Shown here in pieces: positions 52,966-62,289 of a DNA stretch of 64,000 nt (position 1 is the stretch's first letter; every line of letters starts with the position of its first letter). Below the pieces are notes generated by a model, which saw only the letters and a list, made by a program, of their open reading frames with translations, made no database searches and was not told where the DNA came from. The stretch is from Paenibacillus polymyxa (GTDB lineage: Bacteria > Bacillota > Bacilli > Paenibacillales > Paenibacillaceae), in assembly GCF_001719045.1 (NCBI RefSeq), contig NZ_CP015423.1:3178501-3242500 (forward strand), written 5' to 3'. Made by a program: the position numbers and the translations under genes.

Positions 52966-53010
52966 ACAACACCGGAGCGGGTAATCAGACCTTCCCGGTG
53001 TTTTTTTTGT
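52966..53010 (+). terminator. Intrinsic terminator
   Basis: ACACCGG (52969-52975) pairs with CCGGTGT (52995-53001), with a run of T after it. The loop is 19 bases. Confidence 0.8.
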
Positions 53011-53220
53011 GTGCATAAAGCTTGTAAAATCAATGCATTCTACCGTTGATATAGGGAAGTAAAGGGCTATTCTCAAATGTTGAAGCATATTTTCTGACAG
53101 ATGGCTATGAAATTGTTCATACTGTTGTCACTTCACAGGCTGTCCATGAGTTCTATATAATATATTATGGTTATGACTACAACAGTAACGAAAACCTGAA
53201 TTTAAACGAAGGAGACGCTC

Positions 53221-53787
53221 ATGATGAATAAAGCGAGTGAGGACAAGCAGTACGTTCCAACGAGCAATCGTAATTTTACAGCCTTGATTATCACCGTTTC
53301 CATAATAGCCAACGTGATTATTTTGCTGCTGTTCTTTTCGCCGATCGGATACCAGGGTAGTGTGAGTTTTGATCTCACTATTTTCCCAAGGCTGAATGCG
53401 ATTTTTAACAGCTTCACATTTATTTTTCTGGTGGCTGCACTGGTTGCTATTTTCAAAAAGAACATTAAGCTTCATAAAACCTTTGTTTTGCTGGCCTTCG
53501 CCAGTACCGTTTTATTTTTATTTTCCTATTTGACCTTTCACTACATTTCGCCGGAAACTGCAAAATATGGTGGGGTGGGTATCCTTCGGCCGATTTACTT
53601 TACGCTGTTGATTTCGCATAGTATACTGGCTGCGATTATTGTACCGCTGGCCCTGTTCACGGTTGTATGGGGATGGACGATGCAGGTAGCAAAACATCGT
53701 AAGATTGCACGCTGGACGATGCCGATTTGGCTATATGTGAGCTTGACCGGGGTACTGGTGTACGTTTTCATGGCCCCATACTATTAA
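53221..53787 (+). CDS. DUF420 membrane protein (YozB/CtaM-like)
   Basis: 188 residues with about five membrane helices. It has a conserved LHKTFVLLAFASTVLFLFSY segment and HKxxARWTMPIWLYVSxTG near the C-terminus, typical of DUF420. Relatives such as staphylococcal CtaM are involved in maturation of haem-copper cytochrome oxidase. No oxidase genes are in the window. AAGGAG precedes the ATG pair. Followed by a terminator. Confidence 0.88.
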   Translation: MMNKASEDKQYVPTSNRNFTALIITVSIIANVIILLLFFSPIGYQGSVSFDLTIFPRLNAIFNSFTFIFLVAALVAIFKKNIKLHKTFVLLAFASTVLFLFSYLTFHYISPETAKYGGVGILRPIYFTLLISHSILAAIIVPLALFTVVWGWTMQVAKHRKIARWTMPIWLYVSLTGVLVYVFMAPYY

Positions 53788-53822
53788 TAGATTAAACCCT
53801 TTGCGGGTTGATTTAGGGAAAT

Positions 53823-53852
53823 GGCGTCTCTGCTGAAGAGACGCCTTTTTTG
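53823..53852 (+). terminator. Intrinsic terminator
   Basis: GGCGTCTC and GAGACGCC form a compact stem around TGCTGAA, followed by TTTTTT. Confidence 0.9.
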
Positions 53853-53925
53853 TATCCAATAAAAGAAAAATTATTCCTTCTAAATTTATTTTATTGAAAA
53901 AACGTTCCTTCTTTAGCGGTATTTC

Positions 53926-53934
53926 TGCTATAAT
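53926..53934 (+). promoter_or_regulatory. Extended -10 promoter of the amino-sugar locus
   Basis: TGCTATAAT (53926-53934): TATAAT with the TG extension and no convincing -35. It lies 36 bp before the GTG start of the binding protein. No operator palindrome is obvious. Confidence 0.5.
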
Positions 53935-53969
53935 TTGCCTTAATCAACTAAGAACAAGGGGGTCACCAT

Positions 53970-55244
53970 GTGACAAAGAAAGCGAAAGGCAGGTTACGGT
54001 TGCTTGTATCTATGCTAGCGCTGGTTGTACTGCTGAGCAGCTGCGGTGGTGGAGGATCAAAGTCGGAAAAGGTTGACGGAGGGAAAGTAACACTGCAATT
54101 TTGGACCATTGCACTACAACCTACATTTACCCCGTATTTCAATCGGGTGATTGCCGATTATGAGCAGAAGAACCCCAATGTCAAAATTGACTGGAAGGAT
54201 TACCCTTATGACGCAGTAACCAACAAGCTGTTGACAAGTATCGCTAGTAACAGCAGTCCAGATGTAGTCAATCTCAATACAGAATTTGCTAGCCAGATGG
54301 GCTCCAAGGGTGCTGTTGTTGATATGAATGAGCATTTGTCGCCCGAGGAAAAGGCTGCTTATTTCGAGGGTATTTATAATTCTACAGTTATTAACGGTAA
54401 AGCTTATGCGCTACCCTGGTATACCGGTACAGAAGTGCTTTACATGAATACAAAGCTGGTCAAAGCTGCCGGATTGGACCCTGCTCATCCGCCCAAAACC
54501 CGGGAGGAATTGTCTGAATGGGGCCGTCAAATTAATAGAAAAATTGGCAGGGCAGGCTATGCTCAGCAGCTTGTATCCAAGCTTTTCGCTGTGGACGGCA
54601 TTCCTATCCTAAATAAAGAAAAGACAGCAGCGGCGTTCAACACACCAGAAGCAGTCACTATGATTGATAATCTAAAGAAACAGATGGAAGATGGCATTGT
54701 ACTCAAGGAAGACGCTGAATTCTCACAACAAGTGAAATATTATGCCGGCGAGCAGGTTGCTTTCGAGCTGGCAGGCCCGACGTTCATCAATTTTATCAAA
54801 ACGGCAGCACCGGATGTTTATAAAAACACAATTGCTGTCCCTGTCCCAACCGGCAAAGCCGATGTGCGACTCTCCAACTCCATGGACCTGGTCGTACCTG
54901 CTAAGTCTGCACATGTGGACGAAGCAGTGAAATTTGCTGTTTTCTTGACAAACGCAGAGAGTCAAACAGCTTTTTCTAAAGCGGCGAATACACTACCTTC
55001 CACGAAAGACTCCATTAAAGATCCATATTTTACTCAGTCTGACAAATCATTAGAAGCACAAGCCAAGGTAGTATCCGCGCAAAGCTTGGATAAGGCGACA
55101 GATTATATGGTCGGTGTGCCTAATGCCAAAGATGTGAATAGTGCCATCGCACGAGCTTTACAAAATATGGTATTAAATGGCACGGATACGAAGCAGACGC
55201 TTACTGCTTTGGAGCAGGAAGTGAACGATATTTTAAAGCAATAG
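53970..55244 (+). CDS. ABC sugar-binding lipoprotein of the amino-sugar locus
   Basis: 424 residues. A lipoprotein signal peptide ends in LLSSC-GGGG. The remainder is a family 1 extracellular solute-binding protein (LQFWTIALQPTFTPYFNRVI, then YALPWYTGTEVLYMNTKLVK). Start GTG after AAGGGGG. First gene of a run of collinear genes that reaches the window end. The cargo is inferred to be an N-acetylated oligosaccharide from the genes that follow. Confidence 0.9.
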   Translation: MTKKAKGRLRLLVSMLALVVLLSSCGGGGSKSEKVDGGKVTLQFWTIALQPTFTPYFNRVIADYEQKNPNVKIDWKDYPYDAVTNKLLTSIASNSSPDVVNLNTEFASQMGSKGAVVDMNEHLSPEEKAAYFEGIYNSTVINGKAYALPWYTGTEVLYMNTKLVKAAGLDPAHPPKTREELSEWGRQINRKIGRAGYAQQLVSKLFAVDGIPILNKEKTAAAFNTPEAVTMIDNLKKQMEDGIVLKEDAEFSQQVKYYAGEQVAFELAGPTFINFIKTAAPDVYKNTIAVPVPTGKADVRLSNSMDLVVPAKSAHVDEAVKFAVFLTNAESQTAFSKAANTLPSTKDSIKDPYFTQSDKSLEAQAKVVSAQSLDKATDYMVGVPNAKDVNSAIARALQNMVLNGTDTKQTLTALEQEVNDILKQ

Positions 55245-55307
55245 GTTTGACAGGGGAGTAAGTGAATACTCCCCTGTTCATTTATCAAAATCAGGTGGTG
55301 ATGCAGC

Positions 55308-56189
55308 ATGATCAAATGGTTGAGGTCGGAGTCCTTTACGGCCTGGGCCTTTATGACGCCGGGACTGTTATTGCTTGCCGTCTTTGTATTTTGGCCTATT
55401 ATTTACAGCATTCCGCTGGCATTGACGGACTACTCGGTCATATCAGACACCCATTTTGTCGGCTTGGATAATTTTGAAGCGGCGTTTAAGGACCGTAACT
55501 TTCTTATTTCGATTTGGAACTCATTGTTGTACGTGCTCATTGTCCCCTTTCTTCAAATTTTCTCCATCCTGATGGCTGTGCTTGTGAATAGCCGTATCCC
55601 GGGAATTAAAATATTTCGTACGACCTACTACATCCCTGTTGTGACTTCGATGGTAGCGGTAGCCTTAATTTGGAGCTGGCTGTTGGGCAAAAACAGCATA
55701 GTGAACTACTTGCTCATGCAGGTCGGCTTGATTAGCAAAGACATCCATTGGTTATCGGACAGCAACTTGGCATTGTATGTACTAATGTTCATCACAATGT
55801 GGAAGGGACTCGGGTATTATATGATGCTCTATCTGGCTGGATTACAAAATATTCCCCAAGATCTGTACGAAGCCGCTAGAGTCGACGGAGCAAGCCGATG
55901 GCGTCTGATTGTCCATATTACTCTTCCACTGCTGAGACCCTACGTTCTGTTCTGTACCCTTATATCGCTCATGTCAGCTATTCGCGTATTTGATGAAGTA
56001 TATGTACTAACCAAGGGTGGGCCGGGAACGGCCACGTTGACATCCAGCTTGTATATTTTTCAAAAGGGCATGGAGCAGTTTAATTTTGGATATGCTTCCG
56101 CGCTTGGCTTAATTGTCGGTGCAATGATTGCCCTACTTAGTATTATCGTATTCCGATTCAATAGGAAAGGCGGTGTCAATCCCTATTGA
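55308..56189 (+). CDS. ABC sugar permease (MalF-type)
   Basis: 293 residues with six membrane segments and the EAA loop EAARVDGASRWRLIVHITLP. AGGTGG precedes the ATG. Its stop overlaps the frame of the next permease. As in the other importer locus, no ATPase gene is present. Confidence 0.92.
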   Translation: MIKWLRSESFTAWAFMTPGLLLLAVFVFWPIIYSIPLALTDYSVISDTHFVGLDNFEAAFKDRNFLISIWNSLLYVLIVPFLQIFSILMAVLVNSRIPGIKIFRTTYYIPVVTSMVAVALIWSWLLGKNSIVNYLLMQVGLISKDIHWLSDSNLALYVLMFITMWKGLGYYMMLYLAGLQNIPQDLYEAARVDGASRWRLIVHITLPLLRPYVLFCTLISLMSAIRVFDEVYVLTKGGPGTATLTSSLYIFQKGMEQFNFGYASALGLIVGAMIALLSIIVFRFNRKGGVNPY

Positions 56190-56209
56190 TGAATCTAAAG
56201 GATGACAAA

Positions 56210-57079
56210 ATGCTACGCTCATCTCTTCCTAAAAAGGAAAGCAGCCGCATCATGCGCAGTCTTGCTCGAATACTGAGAATGACGGTCATCTACGTGCTTC
56301 TAGTGCTACTCGCCCTCTTTTTAATGGGACCGTTCCTATGGCTGCTCAGCGTATCCCTCATGCCAGGCCGCAACATTTTTTCAACGCCACCCGCTATTTT
56401 TCCGACCTTTATTGATTTCGACAACTACGTTCAGGTGTGGCAGTTCATGAATTTTCCAAAGTATATGCTGAATACGGTCATCATTACGGTGTTGGGCGTT
56501 GTGCTCAATGTGGTGCTCGCCAGTCTGACAGGATATCCCTTGGCTGTATTTCGTTTTAAGGGTAAAAATCTGGTGTTTACGCTGCTGATTGCCACTATGA
56601 TTATTCCTTCCTACACCGCATTTATTGTGCATTATCTGACCATTCAGGGGCTTCATCTAGGCAATACCTATTTGGGTGTGGTGTTGCCTGGGGCAGTCTC
56701 CGTTTTCAACATTTTTCTAATGCGACAGACGTTTATTCATATTCCTACCGATGTGCGTGATTCCGGTAAAATGGACGGCGCTTCGGAGTTCCGAATTTGG
56801 TGGCAGCTGGTGCTTCCGCTGGTCAAGCCAGCGCTGGCTGTAATCTCTCTATTGGAGGCGATGTCGTTCTGGAACAGCTTTCTGTGGCCTATCGTTATTT
56901 TGAACGATACGGAGCTATATCCGCTGGCAGCTGCGCTCACGTATCTCAACGGTCAATTTGCCTATAACTTCGGCTGGATTGCTGCAGGCACAATGATTTC
57001 GGTACTGCCGATCATTATATTGTTCCTATTTACACAGCGCTACTATATGGAAGGTCTGGCGGGAGCGGTAAAAGGATAA
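56210..57079 (+). CDS. ABC sugar permease (MalG-type)
   Basis: About 289 residues, six membrane segments. The coupling loop reads DSGKMDGASEFRIWWQLVLP, with Asp-Ser in place of the usual Glu-Ala. AAAGGA sits seven bases before the ATG at 56210. An earlier ATG at 56189 lacks a ribosome site. Confidence 0.9.
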   Translation: MLRSSLPKKESSRIMRSLARILRMTVIYVLLVLLALFLMGPFLWLLSVSLMPGRNIFSTPPAIFPTFIDFDNYVQVWQFMNFPKYMLNTVIITVLGVVLNVVLASLTGYPLAVFRFKGKNLVFTLLIATMIIPSYTAFIVHYLTIQGLHLGNTYLGVVLPGAVSVFNIFLMRQTFIHIPTDVRDSGKMDGASEFRIWWQLVLPLVKPALAVISLLEAMSFWNSFLWPIVILNDTELYPLAAALTYLNGQFAYNFGWIAAGTMISVLPIIILFLFTQRYYMEGLAGAVKG

Positions 57080-57129
57080 GCCAGTAGTTACGGCTACGAA
57101 GAGCCTGTGAAGGGAAGGAGACGATTGCG

Positions 57130-58956
57130 ATGAAATTGTCCAAAGGAATGGGGCCTCATTCAGGTGTAGGGCTATCGCGGCAGGAGATACAATATTTTTT
57201 TCGTGATGTGTATGACAGCGAGGAAAGGCTGGTTATCTCCGAACCGCGACTGATCTGTGAACTGTCCTCTCGCTTTGCAATGAATCAGGAGTATGAAGGT
57301 GTGCTGGACCCTGAGGGACCGATCAAGCTCATTGTACCTCCAGGACCGGGTGTACCGACTGAAACACGGGGAAGCGTACAGTTGGTGCTCGAATATGACG
57401 GAACGCTTGCTGCAGACGGATATCGGTTGGACATTCAGAAGGACGGGCGGATTGAAATCCACGCTTCTAATAAAAGAGGGCTCAAATACGGCATGGATGC
57501 CCTGCATCTCCTGCTTCAGGTGGAACAGGAGCGATGTACTCTGCCGGTGATGTCTATTCGGGATGAGCCTTCCTTTCCGGTCCGAGGAATTATTGAGGGC
57601 TTCTATGGGAAACCGTGGAGTTTCGCGGATCGGCTGGATGCCGTCCGTTTTATGGCTGCGCATCGGATGAACACGTTCATGTATGCCCCCAAGGATGATC
57701 CATATCATCGTGAGCTATGGAGAGAACCGTACCCTGAGGATACGTTTGACCAGATCCGCGAATTAAAGGAAGCCTGCGAACGGCATGAGGTTGATTTTCA
57801 TTATTGTATCAGCCCAGGGAACGACCTGAGCTTTGGTAGCGATGAAGATTTTCTCAAATTGACGGAAAAGCTGACGGCCGTGATTGCGATTGGCGTACGT
57901 CATTTTTCTGTATTAATGGATGACATTGACTACGTACTCAAAGGGGAAAATCGACATTTGCTGGGCCGCTCGGGTCACGCTCATGTCTTTTTGACGAACA
58001 AGGTGCATGCATGGCTGGCTGAACGACTGCCTGAATTTACGCTGACGGTCTGTCCTTCGGAATATTGGTCATATTGGGATACCGAATACAAAAAGGATTT
58101 CCGTGAGCGGCTGCATCCGGAGATTAAGGTGTTCTGGACGGGGTACTTTGTTTTTGCTCCACAGATTAGTCGCGAGCACGCCGCTGATAATCATGCATAC
58201 TTTGGGCATGAGCTGTGGCTGTGGGATAACATCCCGGTGAATGATTGTGACCATGATCGGTTATTCCTTGATCCGCTACGCGGACGGTATTCCGGGCTAC
58301 CGGACTGCGGACATACCGGTATGGTGGCCAACCCGATGAATCAGTGGGAATGCTCCAAAGTGACGCTCATCACGATGTCCCACTACATGTGGAACAGTGA
58401 ACGGTATATGCCTGAGCTATCTTGGGAATGGGCTGCGCGGGAGTTAGCGGGAGAGCGTGCGGATGAACTGATGTTTTTCTGTCGTCAAAACAGGAACAGC
58501 CGATTAGGCGGCAACACGTATGAGGACGTGGACCTTGCTTTGAAAATGCGCGATATCCCTGCGCTGGATATGTACTTTGAGCGGCTGCTTCAGGCGGTGA
58601 GCGTCCTGCGGAACGTGCCTGCCGATGATCTAGCCGCAGGGTTCGTGTTCCAGGCTGCACCGTGGCTGGAACGTGCCGAGCTGGACGCGGGCCTGTGGCA
58701 GGTGCTGCGTCAAGCTGCGCTCAGCAGCGAGCGACAGGACGATGCACAGTCGGGGGAGAGCAGCACGCCGAGCGAAGAAATTGACGGGCCAGAGCCGTCG
58801 CCTCTGACGGACGAAATCGCAGGAGAACTGCGACGCGGTATCACTGCTTGCTTAGAAGCGGAGGTTCGGCTGGGTAGCAATCCAGCAATCCGTGCTGCCG
58901 CGCAGTGGGGTTATGTCGATCAGGACGAACAAGGCAAATATCGGCTGATCTTGTGA
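57130..58956 (+). CDS. GH84 beta-N-acetylglucosaminidase, cytosolic
   Basis: 608 residues. An N-terminal GH20b-like domain (about 30-145) is followed by the GH84 barrel beginning VRGIIEGFYGKPWS. The catalytic pair Asp264-Asp265 lies in VLMDDIDYVL, as in O-GlcNAcases and NagJ. A C-terminal helical domain follows, with an acidic and serine-rich insertion at about 535-560. No signal peptide and no binding modules, unlike secreted clostridial GH84 enzymes, so it would act on imported oligosaccharides. GGAAGGAG precedes the ATG. Confidence 0.92.
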   Translation: MKLSKGMGPHSGVGLSRQEIQYFFRDVYDSEERLVISEPRLICELSSRFAMNQEYEGVLDPEGPIKLIVPPGPGVPTETRGSVQLVLEYDGTLAADGYRLDIQKDGRIEIHASNKRGLKYGMDALHLLLQVEQERCTLPVMSIRDEPSFPVRGIIEGFYGKPWSFADRLDAVRFMAAHRMNTFMYAPKDDPYHRELWREPYPEDTFDQIRELKEACERHEVDFHYCISPGNDLSFGSDEDFLKLTEKLTAVIAIGVRHFSVLMDDIDYVLKGENRHLLGRSGHAHVFLTNKVHAWLAERLPEFTLTVCPSEYWSYWDTEYKKDFRERLHPEIKVFWTGYFVFAPQISREHAADNHAYFGHELWLWDNIPVNDCDHDRLFLDPLRGRYSGLPDCGHTGMVANPMNQWECSKVTLITMSHYMWNSERYMPELSWEWAARELAGERADELMFFCRQNRNSRLGGNTYEDVDLALKMRDIPALDMYFERLLQAVSVLRNVPADDLAAGFVFQAAPWLERAELDAGLWQVLRQAALSSERQDDAQSGESSTPSEEIDGPEPSPLTDEIAGELRRGITACLEAEVRLGSNPAIRAAAQWGYVDQDEQGKYRLIL

Positions 58957-59056
58957 GTGTTTGCGATGGATTAAGAAACCAAGGCAGCATAGCTGCCCTG
59001 AAAATAATCATTTGCCGTTAGGATAACGGTAATTTTCAGGAGAGGTGGAATGTACG

Positions 59057-60595
59057 ATGAAGTCAAACACCCGATTACTTTTTATACCGCTGGATGAGCG
59101 GCCCTGTAATTATCAATTTCCTTATTTACTGGCACAAGGCACAGACTTGGAAATGGAGCGGCCCCCATTGGAATGGATGGGGCAAAAGAAAACCCCTGGC
59201 GATACGACCAGACTATGGGCATGGCTCGAAGAACGCGCAGCGACTGCTGATGGAGCCATTGTTGCGATGGATACGTTGCTGTACGGAGGAATCGTACCTT
59301 CTCGACTACACGGTATGTCGAGCGAGCAGGTCAGAGATAGAGTGAATCGGCTTCGCAGGCTAAAGCAATTATATCCGCAACTGACCCTGTATGCATTTCA
59401 ACTGATTATGCGTTGTCCGCAATACTCTTTGGCTGATGAAGAACCGGATTACTATGCCGATTGGGGCCGTGAGATATTCAGAAAGGGCTTCATTGAGCAT
59501 CGTCAGGAGTTGGGGATCGCTACCTCAGAAGAGTTGCTCGAATTAGCTGATATCAGCGAGCGTTTGCCAATGGAAATACTGGATGATTATCTGGGACGTC
59601 GCCATGTGAATTTGGAGGCCAATGAGGTTGCACTGGATCTCGTAGCAGAAGGTATCATTGATTTTATGATCATCCCACAGGATGATTCGGCTCCCTACGG
59701 CTATACCGCCAAGGATCAGCAGCGGCTAAGAAGTCGTATTTCTGAGCTTGGGCTGGATTTGAATGTATACATGTACCCGGGGGCAGATGAAGTGGGTTGT
59801 ACGTTGCTGGCTCGTTGGGTTAACAAGATGAATAATGTAGTCCCACTGGTGTATCCTCGATTGTCTGCTTTGCAGGGGGCATTCGTAGTTCCGCTTTTTG
59901 AAGATCGCTATTTTTACGAAACCTTAAAATATCAGATTATGGCGGCAGGTGGGCTAATAGCTTCCTCAGCAATGGAGGCTGATTTGATTTTGTTGGCTAA
60001 CACACCCGGTGACACGATGGCAGAAGCTTCATCCCAGCAGCGTGCAATGACCGGATATGATGTACATCGGAATGTAGTAGAGCTGGTTGAGTACGGTTCT
60101 TATATGCTGCAATATGCAGGTCAAAATGTTGCAATTGCTGATGTGGGCTACGCCAACGGAGCAGATCTCAAGCTAATTAGACTATTGAAGCAAAAAGGAC
60201 TGCTTTTTAAGCTGGCAGGTTATGCAGGCTGGAATACCAGTTCTAACACGCTGGGCACCGTCATTGCCCAGTCTATGCTGTATACCCACTATGGCCCTAC
60301 GGAGGAACATTTGGATTTTCTGTCGCTGCGCTACGCCGAGGATGCCTGTTATTGCGCTGTGGTACGTACGGCTATGAATAACGGGATTGTGGAGCAGATG
60401 GGTTTTACCAAGTTTATGCTCGATGGACCGAGAGGCTCGGTAGCTGCGGTTATTCGCGGACGGCTGGAGCAGGCGCTCAATGAATATGTGAACGGGCCGG
60501 AAGGCCACGTGGAAATTACAGATTGCTACATGCCGTGGAACCGCACCTTTGAAGTCGGATTAACCGTACGGCATCATGCCGAGAAGAGAGGGTGA
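59057..60595 (+). CDS. DUF4127 family protein, unknown function
   Basis: About 512 residues. Matches the DUF4127 pattern: FIPLDERPCNYQFPYLLA near the N-terminus, AIVAMDTLLYGGIVPSRL, IPQDDSAPYGYTAKD, and YPGADEVG with many conserved Asp and Glu. No signal peptide. The repeated acidic motifs suggest a metal-dependent or sugar-active enzyme; this is inference. GAGGTGG sets the ATG at 59057. It lies between the GH84 gene and nanE in one operon, which implies a role in handling an imported N-acetylated sugar. Confidence 0.85.
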   Translation: MKSNTRLLFIPLDERPCNYQFPYLLAQGTDLEMERPPLEWMGQKKTPGDTTRLWAWLEERAATADGAIVAMDTLLYGGIVPSRLHGMSSEQVRDRVNRLRRLKQLYPQLTLYAFQLIMRCPQYSLADEEPDYYADWGREIFRKGFIEHRQELGIATSEELLELADISERLPMEILDDYLGRRHVNLEANEVALDLVAEGIIDFMIIPQDDSAPYGYTAKDQQRLRSRISELGLDLNVYMYPGADEVGCTLLARWVNKMNNVVPLVYPRLSALQGAFVVPLFEDRYFYETLKYQIMAAGGLIASSAMEADLILLANTPGDTMAEASSQQRAMTGYDVHRNVVELVEYGSYMLQYAGQNVAIADVGYANGADLKLIRLLKQKGLLFKLAGYAGWNTSSNTLGTVIAQSMLYTHYGPTEEHLDFLSLRYAEDACYCAVVRTAMNNGIVEQMGFTKFMLDGPRGSVAAVIRGRLEQALNEYVNGPEGHVEITDCYMPWNRTFEVGLTVRHHAEKRG

Positions 60596-60600
60596 TTCCT

Positions 60601-61320
60601 ATGGGAATGGAAGGTGTGTTATCCAAAGTTCAGCACGGACTGATCGTATCCTGTCAGGCGCTACCAGGCGAACCGTTACATGGAGCAGATTCTATGGTCA
60701 AAATGGCGCTTGCCGCACAGCAGGGTGGAGCTGTAGCGATTCGCGCCAATGGCGCATCGGATGTACGTGCGATTAAACAGGCGATTTCTCTACCAGTCAT
60801 TGGCTTGATTAAGCGGGATTATGATGATTCTGATATTTACATTACGCCTACCCTTCGTGAAATGGAGGAACTGGTGGAGGCAGGCGCGGATATCATTGCG
60901 CTGGATGCCACATTACGACCGCGCCCAGCGGGATGCAAGCTGAAGAGGCTCATAGATTATGCCCATGAGCAGGGAGTTACTTCCATGGCAGACATTTCGA
61001 CACTGGAGGAGGCGCTTCATGCGGCCTCTCTTGGCGCAGACTGCGTATCCACCACGTTATCCGGGTATACACCGTACTCTACTCGGATTGAGGGTCCTGA
61101 TCTGGAGCTGGTTCGGAGAGCGTCAGAACTGGTTCCCGTTCCTTTAATTGCAGAGGGCAAAATCTATGATCCGGCGCAGGTTGAGGAAGCATTCCGAATG
61201 GGAGCACATGCAGTGGTCGTAGGCTCGGCGATTACCAGACCCCAATTGATTACGCAGCGGTTTGCCGATGCCGCAAGGAAGGCAGTGAAATGCATCTATG
61301 GAGATGAACGACCGAATTAA
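60601..61320 (+). CDS. nanE: N-acylglucosamine-6-phosphate 2-epimerase
   Basis: 239 residues. A TIM-barrel NanE enzyme that converts N-acetylmannosamine 6-phosphate to N-acetylglucosamine 6-phosphate. PVIGLIKRDY with the catalytic lysine, ADIIALDAT, and ADISTLEEALHAASLGAD are the family landmarks. AGAGAGGG precedes the ATG at 60601, five bases after the DUF4127 stop. Its 3' end overlaps the next gene by 23 bases. Its presence means that the pathway passes through ManNAc 6-phosphate. Confidence 0.94.
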   Translation: MGMEGVLSKVQHGLIVSCQALPGEPLHGADSMVKMALAAQQGGAVAIRANGASDVRAIKQAISLPVIGLIKRDYDDSDIYITPTLREMEELVEAGADIIALDATLRPRPAGCKLKRLIDYAHEQGVTSMADISTLEEALHAASLGADCVSTTLSGYTPYSTRIEGPDLELVRRASELVPVPLIAEGKIYDPAQVEEAFRMGAHAVVVGSAITRPQLITQRFADAARKAVKCIYGDERPN

Positions 61321-62137
61321 CACGTATTATCCTTCATTAACGAAATCGGAGCAGAAAGTCGCCTTGTGCGTACTGGAGCATCCCGCAGACATCATATATT
61401 TTTCCGTGACAGAGCTTGCGGATTTTGCAGGTACAGGCGAAACGACCGTCATGCGCTTTTGCCGGAAGATTGGTTTCAAGGGTTATCAGGATTTCCGACT
61501 GTCCCTGGCACAAAACCAGACTTATCGTAAAACCGATATGGGCGAGGAGAACATCGACCCAGATGACGAACAAGATATTACGCGTACGGTGTATCACAAC
61601 ATGCTCGATATTTTGCACTCCAGTATGGGACTGCTGGACCATTCAGAGCTTGGCCGTGCGATTGCGTGTCTCGATCAAGCGGGCTATGTTCAATTTTTCG
61701 GTGTAGGCGCTTCGGGAATTTCTGCGCAGGATGCTAAAAACCGTTTCTTACGGATCGGGCGTCGCGCCGAGGCTGTGGCAGACGGACATATTCAGTCGAT
61801 GATGGCGGTGTCCATGAACCCGGGTGATGTGGCTATCGGCATTAGTGTATCAGGAAGTACGCTGGATACGAACGATATGCTGCATAAAGCCAAGCAAAAC
61901 GGTGCAACTGTTATCGCAATTACGAATTATGCCAAATCACCCATTACCTCCATTGCGGATATCGTGTTGCTGACCGCAGGCAAGGAAGCTCCAATAGAAG
62001 GTGGTTCCATCGGCGCTAAAATCTCACAACTATTCGTGATTGACCTCATCTGCGAAGGGCTTGCTCGCAAGCATACGAATCACACCAAACAGATGAAGGA
62101 AAAAACAGCGAGGGCCGTTATTGAACGAAGCTATTGA
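61298..62137 (+). CDS. RpiR/MurR-family transcriptional regulator
   Basis: About 279 residues. An N-terminal RpiR-type helix-turn-helix (VTELADFAGTGETTVMRFCR, then GFKGYQDFRLSLA) is followed by a SIS sugar-phosphate-binding domain (GVGASGISAQDAKNRFLRIG; GISVSGSTLDTNDMLHKAKQ). It probably senses an amino-sugar phosphate and controls this locus. The start lies within nanE (ATG 61298 or 61304) without a strong ribosome site, so translation is coupled. Confidence 0.93.
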   Translation: MEMNDRINTYYPSLTKSEQKVALCVLEHPADIIYFSVTELADFAGTGETTVMRFCRKIGFKGYQDFRLSLAQNQTYRKTDMGEENIDPDDEQDITRTVYHNMLDILHSSMGLLDHSELGRAIACLDQAGYVQFFGVGASGISAQDAKNRFLRIGRRAEAVADGHIQSMMAVSMNPGDVAIGISVSGSTLDTNDMLHKAKQNGATVIAITNYAKSPITSIADIVLLTAGKEAPIEGGSIGAKISQLFVIDLICEGLARKHTNHTKQMKEKTARAVIERSY

Positions 62138-62289
62138 GATTTTTCAGTTGTGAATTGAAAACTTGTGCTCCGACAGTTCAATGACTTGTGTTTGTGGTGC
62201 TTATGAATGGTTATTTCAAGTATTGCTATTATTAGAAGGTTTGTACAAAGAGCTAGTAAGCTTTTATGTAGGGCAACAAGGAGGTTGGT

